NCBI GenBank assembly: GCA_036936605.1
Contig: JAUPFV010000001.1
Location: forward strand, 31,505,900-31,569,899
DNA length: 64,000 bases
Direction: 5' to 3'
DNA from: Limnanthes douglasii subsp. nivea
Taxonomy: Eukaryota; Streptophyta; Magnoliopsida; Brassicales; Limnanthaceae
Positions 55,817 through 64,000 of the stretch are shown in pieces (within the stretch, counting starts at the first letter, position 1; every line of letters starts with the position of its first letter). The notes below the pieces were generated by a model. It saw only the letters and a list, made by a program, of their open reading frames with translations. It searched no databases and was not told the origin of the DNA. The translations under genes were made by a program, and so were the position numbers.

Positions 55817-56089
55817 TCATTGTTGATGTGGGCATCCCATGCTGAATATAATGGTGGCAAGTGTCAAGCTCTTGTGCGTACCTTTAGCTTTACCCGGTTT
55901 TTTAAGCTCTTGGGCGTAACTAGTTTCAAGCTTTAAGTTTTGTATAACCCTATTGAAAATATAATCTTGTTGTTCATGGCCGTAATTACATATGGAACTA
56001 TATATGATGGATAATTCTTTTAGTAGAGCATCTTCATGCGTAGTGGCATCTCCATTAACAATATCTAGTATTCTCCAAAATATATCCAA
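55817..56089 (-). pseudogene. Mutator-like/FAR1-type transposase C-terminal relic
   Basis: The frame reads MDIFWRILDIVNGDATTHED, ALLKELSIIYSSICNYG and LETSYAQELKKPGKAKGTHK. The helix around 'ATTHE.AL..L' followed by '..QE..K.....G....' is like the C-terminal linker and 'KGRP'-type tail of FAR1/MULE transposases. It sits downstream (minus strand) of the MULE core at 58190-59090, so it may be the same element. Confidence 0.4.
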
Positions 56090-56109
56090 ATATTTCCTAT
56101 GAATATATC

Positions 56110-57210
56110 TACCTTCTCTTGCTATTGTAGATATTCACATATACAAGGTAACTCGTGTGTTTTCCTAAGGACGCATCCACCGCATGCTACCCAGTCTACA
56201 TTTATTTTTTTAGAATGTAAAATAGCGTGGGACAATTATTTTAGACCCGCATGAAATACGTAATGGACTAATTGCGAGTTCAAAGGATTTGTATTACCGA
56301 CTTTCAACAGCGGATATACTTAGAGACAAGAGAGGGCCACCGTCCCCGCTTATATCCTCGTTCTACCACTACCTCCGTATATCAAAATCCATCATAGATT
56401 GGGTAATGGTCTAAATTTTAGAAAATAGACTCCAATATCAAAACCCAAAAGGAACTCTAATTTCTTTAGTGTTTCCTTTAAAACAACTAATATCCACAAG
56501 TTATAGTGAAATATTGAGACACGGATCAGATTTAGTTTACTGAAAACCATAGAATTTAAATTCAAATACTAGATAAAAAAATTGTTTTTTTTTCCTTTTC
56601 ATAACCGCTTCCTTGTTTTGCTTTCTTCTTTTCTTATTAGGTGTTTTTGAAATATTCTTTTTTCTATGCTTGTTTTTTCTTTGGCTTATGGTTACCGGGG
56701 CGTGCAAACATATAAAAGTGGTCAATTGATTTCTCTCTTTGATAGCTTTGGTTTTTCTCTGTGTTTTTAGTAGTTTAATTTTCCCTTTTTCAATATATAT
56801 TTTTAAAATTAATAAAACCAATGAATCAAAAGTTATTTCCTAAAATAAAACCATATTGCTATTAATCTGAACATATATAATATATATTTTATTTAAATAA
56901 TAAATTTTATTATTAATTAATTATACTAAAATATTAATCCACTCAAAGTTTCAGATTATCTTCTAGTTAATATATCATTTTAACTATTTAAATGACTACG
57001 CCCTTTCGATATTTTGACATTGTGATTCCAAAAGTTAGAATTTGTTTGTTTTCAATTCTTTATCAGTGGCTGATAAAAATTTGAAATAAAAATTAAATTT
57101 ATTAAGATATCGAAAGTCGAATTCAAACTTGATAAGTAAACAATATACTTTTGTGTTCGAGCCTTCAGCGAGTTTTGTTCGAGCTTTGAGCGAGTTTGGA
57201 GTGGTTTACA
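56110..57210. other. AT-rich stretch, no gene supported
   Basis: A 94-codon Lys-rich minus frame (56537-56821) is compositional. Nothing else seen. Confidence 0.4.
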
Positions 57211-57215
57211 TTATG

Positions 57216-57447
57216 AGATTTTTATTTTATTTTTCGGAAGGAGCTCGCAACCGCTACTCAAAGTGCAATGAGCGCGTACAGGATAAATCTTCAGTCTGAC
57301 GCAATAGCCTGCAAACCGACGCTAGAAGGTAAACCACACAAGGTGACAGACTCAGCTGAGAAAGCATATGTAGAGAGACTTGAACTCTTGACATTTGGTC
57401 ACAAGCATGCCTTACTCAACCAACTCGGCTACCCCTTTGGGGGTTGG
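57216..57447 (-). mobile_element. Au-type tRNA-derived SINE
   Basis: Read on the minus strand it begins GGGGTAGCCGAGTTGGTTGA (RNA polymerase III A box TAGCCGAGTTGG) and has AGAGTTCAAGTCTC (B box). It continues GGTTTGCAGGCTATTGCGTC, GATTTATCCTGTACGCGC and GTAGCGGTTGCGAG before an A/T-rich tail. Order and wording match the plant Au SINE family as I know it. The exact ends and target duplication are not clear. Confidence 0.8.
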
Positions 57448-57459
57448 GTACCATATTGG

Positions 57460-58185
57460 GTTTAATTATTTAGTATGCATTATTTCCTTTATTCCTTTAT
57501 TTATTTATTCCTTTATTTATTTATTTATTCCACAACAAAATTAATAAGCCAAAACCATGTTAATATACATTAATGAATATTATTAAAAAAGGTAGATTTA
57601 TTAAAAATGATAACAAGAATAAAATGTTAATAAATATAATAAATAAAATTTAAAGATTTTTAAATTATTTTAAATAAATAATAATATTATAAATACTAAA
57701 CAAATTATAAATACCTTTAATGGACTGCTTATTAAAAAATTGGTGCTCTTTCGGTTGGGCAACGTATTCAAAACTAGTATTGAACACTATAAATAGAATT
57801 ACGTTTACTAGATTTATTTTGGAATATATGTATAAGACTTCATAATTTAGTTCTGACACTGCCTAGTTTAGTATGAAACTTACTTAATTCGAAAGATTTG
57901 AGAATCCCAGAATATTGCTCATTTAGAAACTTTTTTAAAAAAATTAAAAAAATCTAAAATTGCACTGATTAATACTAAGGTAATTTTGAAGGGTCATGTG
58001 AGCACTCTCACACCTACAAACGCAAAAAACAATCACGGCAATCATTTTTTATGATAAAAAAAACGTTGATAAAGGAATGGTGGGCTTACTGATTGGTCGT
58101 TCTATTGCTTTAATGTTTGATCTTGTTGGTTCGATTATTAAGAAATTTATCGCAATATTTTGTTATCCATGCTAGAATAACATAT
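57460..58185. other. AT-rich stretch, nothing recognised
   Basis: Short direct repeats of 'tttatttattcc' at 57480-57530. No coding region supported. Confidence 0.4.
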
Positions 58186-58189
58186 TCAA

Positions 58190-59090
58190 TACATTTTGGA
58201 TAACCGACGAACAATTCACACAATAATGCTAGATCTTTGTCATGATCTTCTACCGTGTTTGCTTGGGAAATAAAGCAATAAAAATATATAAATTACTTCG
58301 AAGCCTTGTCGGGCATCAACCTATTTAATCGTCCTAAAAACGTTTTTGTTTATATGAAACTTGCATAACAAATTAGTTACACCCATAAATATATCTTTGA
58401 TAGCTCCCGTGAACACTAACTCCCGATCCTTCAAAATAACGCTAGGAAATATACACATATTATCCATCATCAAAACTCATACAACATTTAAAGCCCATGT
58501 GTAGTTTTGTATATTTTCCCCACTCATAAACACATAAGAAACGGTAAATATAAGTGATGTTGAAGTTACTCTAACAATCTCGATTGATTTCTCTTATACC
58601 TCGTTGTTTTGCACGTAAAATCCAGGATGAGTACATATGGAAATGTACGAAATAAGTCAATACTTGTAGGATGCGCAAAAAAATAAAACGGGGACCACGT
58701 CCACTGTATCACTTGTTCGCTCCCACGTGTAGTAAACATGTTTCCTTAATTTGGCCAACATATATTACATTTGAGTTTGTCTAGCATGGTCAGCATCACG
58801 ATGTTTTTTATGACAATTTTATATTGTACGCATGTTGGAAATATTCTCCAAGTTTTCCATCTTTAAACCAACATATATCTCCCTAAGAGGCGACCCAAGG
58901 TAAGACAAATTATGCATTAGTTGCTCTTCATCTGCCTTGAGTTTACAAGCGCGCGAATAACCGTCTAAGAGAACAAAAGGTTTGTGATTGTGTTTTGTTT
59001 TTAACGAATAATCGTCACTATAAAGATAATGCATCATCCGGATGCCCACTTAATTCGAACGGACAGTTATATTTTTTGGTTGTACACTTT
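58190..59090 (-). pseudogene. Mutator-like (MULE) transposase core relic
   Basis: On the minus strand, in order: KKYNCPFEL (zinc-domain end), KHNHKPFVLLDGYSRACKL and then KADEEQLMHNL...SPLREIYVGLK and ENLENISNMRTIYN. Next come FFAHPTSIDLFRTFPYVLIL then DFTCKTTRYK, VGKIYKTTHGL.ML, and IKDIFMGVTN..CKFHINKNV. These match plant MULE transposases (NH.......A..L..EE........P..IL..L......N.ST..TIYN; FA...S..L...FP.VL.LD.TYKTNRY; CR.HI.KNV). The catalytic Asp of the LDCTYKTNRY motif is present as LDFTCKTTRY. Stops and frame changes abound. Confidence 0.75.
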
Positions 59091-59099
59091 CGCTTTTTT

Positions 59100-60060
59100 A
59101 AAGTTTTTGGTTTAGCTTTTGATTTATAAATAATGTACCTCTCACATTGATACTTTACCATATGATTTCTTCCTCATTCCCATCGTCATATAAGATAATG
59201 ATTTTGACGAATTTTATCTTATTCCATTCTCCAATAATTCATGCACCCACTTGCGGCAAAGTAAAAAACCTATCAGTTGTAAAAAAATGTAATCGACCAT
59301 CATAAATGGTGGGTGGCCAGGTTCCTCCGTAATAATTAAGTATATGCTAAGTAAACACAATAATCTATAAATCGCATTCGAGATACGTCAATATTTCATA
59401 AAATCGCGTGAAGCTTTGCGATGAAAACCAATAGCATGAAGTCTTGCGATTACATAAGTACTGATCGCACAAATGGTGCGAACAATATCGGTTCAATCGC
59501 ACGTTGTCCGCGAACCAGTTTATCTTCGTCGCTTAAGTCGCAGAACTGAACATATAACATAAATCGTGTAATTGAACATATAACATAAATTACGAAATGT
59601 ATAAAATTTACCTCTAGCAGATATAAATGTTCTTTCTCCATGAATTCTTCCAAAGAACGTCATATTCCGTCGTTCTCCATGTTTTTATGATATTCGATAA
59701 TTTTGTGGCAGAGAAATTAGGTTTTTGGGTTATGATAATTAGGATTTCAAAATATTGTTAGTTACAAAATAAAAAGTTTTGAATTTTGTGTTTACTGACA
59801 TTTTAGAAATTATTTAGGATGGTCAAGAAGCTTGGTTTTTCAAATTCGAATTTGAAAAAATAAATATGAGAATAAAGTAGAAATCTAAAGAAAGTGGGTC
59901 ATATTTTTTGAATGTAAGTGTGTTTTAGTATTTGTGAGTTGAATTTATGCACTCTATTCTTCGAGTTGGGTTTACCAAACCTAAATATGTAATTTTGGAA
60001 ACATGCAAGATTTTTTTAATAAATAAATGAACATCAAAAAAATTATTGCAATTAAGACCA
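59100..60060. other. Mixed AT-rich stretch, possibly MULE 5' part
   Basis: A possible first exon on the minus strand (MENDGI...EEFMEKEHLYLLE then GTAAAT, about 59605-59681) has no recognisable domain. The rest holds nothing I can name. Confidence 0.3.
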
Positions 60061-60525
60061 ATTTTTTTTTAATCAAAAGAAAATTTTTATACAAAGATTG
60101 AGGACTAGAATTTATGTTACAAAACTTTAAAATTCAACAATAGAAGAATGGCACCTCTGCTTCCCTCCAAACCAGGGCTGAAATTTTCGAAAATTTTCAG
60201 GAAGATGCAAAATCCAAAATAAGAGGCAAACTTCATGATACTCCTAGCTCAAGCCCAATACAGGTACTACTCGATCGATCATTTCTAACGCTAATGCCCA
60301 GACCCTTCTTCCTTTTCTGTTTCATTGCAGAGTCTCCTACGTGTAATAAGAAATTCAAACGAGAAGCAAGGACTCGAGAGCAAATTAATCAGGATTGATA
60401 CAGCCCAGACTAAGCCCTTCAAGGAAGACTATGGCCAACAGATCTGAAGGAGCGTGAAAGTGATTAAAGGTAAGCTTCTGCTTGCATTTCAGAGTCCATT
60501 TCGCAAGCCAGTCTACGGCTTGGTT

Positions 60526-61173
60526 CTAGACTCTGGAAATGTGCTTAATCGTCATCTTCGAGTTCAAAAGATTTCTACAAGATATCTTACTAGTATCCTC
60601 AAGCCAGAAGTCAGTTTTATTAGTTAATTGATTGATAAGGATTAACGAATCGAACTCAATATCGACCTCAATCCAATTGTTTTTGTAATAGATAAGTAAG
60701 TCTTCAAGTAGGGTTCTCGATTCAGCAAGGATTGGCGAGAGCTTACCAAACATGATACGAGTTGCATGAACAATATCGGCATCGCTATTTCTGATAAGAA
60801 TACCACCAGAAGACTCCCTATTTCGAGCACAAACCCCATCCACATTAATCTTCAATCTGCCGCTAATCGGGGCATTCCACTTCAGGTATACTGATTTTTT
60901 ATTGCTTTCAATTAATTTGCAGCCCAATGAAATACCTGCACTCATAGACTTGAACCAATGCTTGTAGTTAAGCTTGTTTGAAACATTAATTTCTTTAATA
61001 ATGTTGATTATCAGATCAATAGAGGTCTTAACATGAGGCTGCTTTCCTTTGTATTTTAAGTTGTTTATGGCTTTCCAAACTACCCAGCAGATAATTTGTG
61101 GTATAAGATGTGTTACGTGGAATTCTTTGTTGGAGAACCAAAACCAACATCTTAACATATGTGTTATAATCAT
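60526..61173 (-). pseudogene. L1 LINE C-terminal RNase H domain
   Basis: A 215-codon frame. After a linker it reads LKWNAPISGRLKINVDGVCA (Asp 112), SSGGILIRNSDADIVHA, LSPILAESRTLLEDLL (Glu 151) and IEVDIEFDSLILINQL (Asp 175). These are the acidic residues of the plant RVT_3-type RNase H found at the end of L1 ORF2. The last ~40 residues carry no signature. It is the longest open part of this LINE. Confidence 0.8.
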
Positions 61174-61280
61174 GAAACGGTTTATTTTAACTTTAAATAA
61201 GCAGCCAACGAAGTTCCAAAGTTTCCACGAAAATTGTAGCTGACAAAAAGATGATTTTTGTCCTCACAATTGTTGCAAAA

Positions 61281-61694
61281 CTAGCACTTTGAAGCAATGT
61301 TTCGATGCCTCTTCATCATTATGGAATCAGTCGAGATGAAATTATTAATGAGCTTCCAACATAGGAAGGAGAAATTCTTGGGGATATAAGGGCTCCAGAT
61401 CTTCTTGAAAATACTTGATTGAACATGTTTGTTTCTTAGTTTGTTCCAGGTAAGCTTCATGTTGAAGTAGATGTCATTTGAGAGCTTCCAACTCAGTAAA
61501 TCATCTTTGTCAGGATTAACTCTAAGAGAGTTGATAATGTCCAGTCTTTCATTGGTCAGAAGGCCTTGCATAGCATTGAAGTCCCGGGAATCATTATTCC
61601 AAAATGTTTGAACTTTAGCATCCAGGTACCAGCTTGTGTTGTTGACACTAGCAATAGATGGTAGGTTGTGACATGAGTCCATCCAGAAATCCAT
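61281..61694 (-). pseudogene. L1 LINE zinc-binding RT-associated domain (zf-RVT type)
   Basis: The frame reads MDFWMDSCHNL...DLLSWKLSNDIYFNMKLTWN, IWSPYIPKNFSFLCWKLINN, FISTDSIMMKRHRNIASKC. This matches the zf-RVT block (D...W......G.F.VKSAW......W..IW....P.K...FLWRL....L.T...L..R). Confidence 0.8.
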
Positions 61695-61749
61695 CTCTCC
61701 ATTGCCAAGAGTCCAATGAAGGTTGCATTTTGCTTGACTTCTGATACTT

Positions 61750-62594
61750 ATTAGTCTTTTCCAAACTAATTAACTTAGTTTGTTAGTAGTCTTTAAAGGA
61801 TGAATTGTTTTACAGTATATACTTTGCATTATATTGGACCAAAGACACATCTTTGTTCGAAAGATAAACCACAACTTTTGAGAGAAGGTTTGCTAAATAT
61901 CATCCAACTTTCTGATATTAGTCATCCCTCTCCAAAAGGCTTGCAAAAGGAGATCCAAGAAGACTAGTGAATTGAATTCACATTATACTTAGACCTCCAC
62001 AAGAATCTATTGAATATTGTTTCCAATTTCTTAATGATGTTTTTAGGCAGTAAACAGTTTTGCATCCAGCGATAAGTAATAGGCAGAAGAACATTAGTTA
62101 TTAATGATAATCTTCCGTTATAAGAGAGGAACTTGTTATCCCATTCAGTAATCATGTCATTAACCTTACCTAAGATAGAGTTAAAAATCTTTCCTTTATT
62201 GTTTTTGAGAGAGTTATTCTCAAATGAATGGTAGGCAGAAAGTCCACTGCAAAGCCAGTTTGAACCTTAAAATTTTGAATTCTGATTTGATGAGCTTTCG
62301 AGGATATAACAATCTTTGTTTTTTGCTTGTTTATAGATTTCTCAGAAATCTTTTGATAACTGTCTAGGAACCTGCTCAAAGTGTCTATAGAAGAAGTCAA
62401 GTTATTAGTAAAACGCAATATGTCATCAGCAAACACCATACAACGAATCAGGTATTCAGTTCTAGCTGCATATTTCATCTTAATATTTCTGTTGAAAAGC
62501 ATATGCATTTCTCTGACCAGAACCTCTTACCCGAGAATGAAAAGGCTTGGAGAAAGTGAATCTTCTTTACTTAAACCTCTCAAGATGTGGAAAT
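61750..62594 (-). pseudogene. L1 LINE reverse transcriptase, C-terminal half
   Basis: Just inside the E3 border the minus strand reads GLSKEDSLSPSLFILG then EVLVREM (consensus GLRQGDPLSP.LFIL..E.LSR). It continues IKMKYAARTEYLIRCMVFAD followed by DILRFTN with the catalytic FADD (62170-62508), SLDSYQKISEKSINKQKTK-like and, at 61964-62155, EWDNKFLSYNGRLSLI...LLPKNIIKKLETIFNRFLW. Frame breaks separate the blocks. Confidence 0.82.
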
Positions 62595-62968
62595 TGATGA
62601 GTCCGGATTTATTAACCACCACTCACTGAGAAAACCGGACAGAGGTAATTTGGACAATAATTTCCCACTAAACTATCCGGATAGGATATAAGTATTAAAA
62701 TACTAAACACCTTTTGACTAAGCTATGTGTTAATCTACTTAAGAACTAATGGGTCTTTAGACTCGATCCGGTTTCACAACTTGACCCGAAAGCCCATGGG
62801 TCCATAATTAAGGGTATAAATACCCAACCACTTTCATTAATGAGGGTAATGAACATTTAATACAACGAGACAGCTTAAATCTCTCACCACAAAACACCCA
62901 AACATTTAATACCTTTGAAATTCTCTAAAACACCTGACAAAATTACCCTTAGTTTAAATTAAACCACA
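62595..62968 (+). repeat. E3 5' LTR
   Basis: About 374 bp, TGATGAGTCCGG to AAACCACA, with GGGTATAAATACCC near 62811. Homologous throughout to the E1 and E2 LTRs. Confidence 0.92.
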
Positions 62969-62974
62969 CCAAAT

Positions 62975-62993
62975 TAGCGACCATATTGGAAGA
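62975..62993 (+). other. E3 primer-binding site, degraded
   Basis: TTAGCGACCATATTGGAAG, at the same place as the intact TGGCGACCACAGTGGGAG of E1 but with five or so changes. Priming by the same tRNA would be impaired. Confidence 0.6.
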
Positions 62994-63043
62994 AGAAGGT
63001 GCTTGAATCTAGCATTCAAAACCAGCAAGAAAAACCAGTTCGG

Positions 63044-64000
63044 ATGAATCCAGACGAGCAAGCAGTGCCACCACCTTTGATAGAAGTGGTGGGTGAGAAC
63101 AATGAGTACACGATCGAAGAATGAGATAGGTTGAAAGCTGAAATAGAAGCGTCAAGAGCTGCTAAAAAGGCAAAGATAGGTTTGAAAGAAAAGTCGAAAG
63201 TGTCAGCCATTCACCATACTGACAAACCAAGGGAGAATGACCCATCAGCAAAAACTCACTTGAGTACAAAAAAGACCCATGTCAGTTCAAAGAAATCTCA
63301 CCGGCCTAAGACGATGGAGAGCTCTGATTCTGAGTCCTCTAATAACTCCTCGAATGAGGATGGACTTGAGGAGTCCTTGTCATCTAGCAGTGACGAGGGA
63401 AAATCCAAGAAGAAGCAAAAGTTGGTTAAAAATATTCAAGAAAGAGGGATATGCATGGGAGGTTAAAGAGGCATCTAGGAAAAGGGTCGTCTCATAGCCA
63501 CAACCATAGTCGTAGGCATGTGGATCAACTGCTGATGGATTCTTTTACTTTTCATGATGAGCCAGGTATTTTTGCAACACCTAATGAAGACACTGTCTTT
63601 AGTCGTGGTCGGAATTGGAGACAATCCCCATTGTCATCCAAAATTCTGTCCGGAAGCCTTCCTAAGAGGTTTGATAGTACTAAGATGGAAAAGTATGATG
63701 GGAGCAAGGATCCAGAGAATCATCTGGAACAGTTTAAAAAATTTATGATGAATTTTGATGATGATGACAAACTGCTCTAGTAGAGCCTTCTCTCAATTTT
63801 TAACGGGGAGTGCTTTGAAATGGTACAATAGTCTACCACATGGTTGTATCAGAAACTTTGACACGTTTTGAGTGGCCTTCTGGAGGCAGTTTGTTGGGAG
63901 TAAGGAGGTGAAAGGCAATGGAGATACTATTATCCATTGTGCTCAAGAGCCAAACGAATCACTAAAAGACTATATAAGCCAGTTCGTGAACACCAAGAAT
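63044..64000 (+). pseudogene. E3 gag, partial
   Basis: The start MNPDEQAVPPPLIEVVGE is followed by a TGA at about 63120 and LKAEIEASRAAKKAKIGLKE. The acidic Ser region (ESSNNSSNEDGLEESLSS) is followed by a frameshift near 63430, then GKGSSHSHNHSRRH, SKILSGSLPKRFDSTKMEKY, DPENHLEQFKKFMMNF, a TAG at about 63778, and SALKWYNSLPHGCIRNFDTF followed by another stop. The gag continues beyond the window. Confidence 0.88.

Larger units (their letters stand above)
60061..62594 (-). mobile_element. L1-type LINE, 3' part, interrupted by E3
   Basis: Minus-strand coding fragments in the order RT, zinc-finger RT-linker, RNase H, then a ~450-bp 3' region ending at a T-run at 60061-60071 (poly-A tail on the minus strand). 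The element's upstream half (ORF1, endonuclease, start of RT) would lie beyond the E3 insertion at 62595. Confidence 0.8.
62595..64000 (+). mobile_element. E3: third copy of the E1/E2 family (5' end only)
   Basis: Plus-strand element inserted into the LINE RT: 5' LTR, degraded PBS, leader and gag, continuing past the window edge. Its right half is not visible, so the presence of pol and the antisense gene is unknown. Confidence 0.9.

Noticed and set aside
57268..57465. 65-codon plus frame as a gene
   Set aside because: It is contained in the Au-type SINE read backwards. The A and B boxes on the minus strand explain the sequence.

Overview
This window looks like a heterochromatic, transposon-rich stretch of a flowering-plant nuclear genome, probably a dicot (an inference). 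It is AT-rich and carries plant lineages of LTR retrotransposon (Ty3/gypsy Tat/Ogre-like), L1 LINE, SINE, Mutator-like, mariner-like, Tourist-like and foldback elements. I see no intact host gene, rRNA, tRNA or CRISPR array. Almost every coding region is broken by stops and frameshifts.

Layout. (1) 1-19550: a roughly 7.0-7.2 kb unit in direct tandem (copy A 1-7195, copy B 7196-14211, copy C 14212-19550, cut short). Each unit holds a decayed Tat-type gag-pol relic on the + strand and a long AT-rich tract. Copies A and B also hold, on the - strand, a four-exon fragment of an E2F/DP-E2F-like (DEL) DNA-binding domain with introns still in place. (2) 19550-22973: a decayed L1 LINE (ORF1 plus endonuclease), a Tourist-like MITE with TAA target duplication, and AT-rich sequence. 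(3) 22974-40814: two related Tat-type elements head to head, E1 (- strand, 22974-33352, both LTRs) and E2 (+ strand, 33382-40814, 5' LTR truncated, PR-RT-RNaseH deleted). Each carries an accessory ORF between integrase and 3' LTR on the strand opposite to gag-pol, preceded by its own G-box and TATA box at almost identical spacing. (4) 40815-43194: a 40-bp minisatellite and a mariner-like transposase relic ending in a Stowaway/mariner-type terminal sequence. (5) 43195-48997: E4, a more distant Tat-type element (- strand) lacking integrase. (6) 48998-60060: AT-rich DNA with a foldback element, a GRF zinc-finger relic, a Mutator-like transposase relic and an Au-type SINE. (7) 60061-64000: the 3' part of an L1 LINE (- strand), interrupted at 62595 by E3, a third copy of the E1/E2 family that runs out of the window.

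How parts relate. E1, E2 and E3 share a ~375-bp LTR (TGATGAG...), a primer-binding site that fits the 3' end of a plant tRNA-Arg, a very short leader and the same gag start. Their accessory ORF encodes a Ser/Lys-rich N-terminus, a segment like the Pfam 'putative gypsy-type transposase' domain, a Lys-rich stretch and a coiled coil. It converges on pol, so sense and antisense transcripts would meet. The most informative signals are the independently promoted antisense gene conserved between E1 and E2, the captured and tandemly amplified E2F/DEL fragment, and the in-frame gag-to-RNaseH/integrase deletion fusion in E2.
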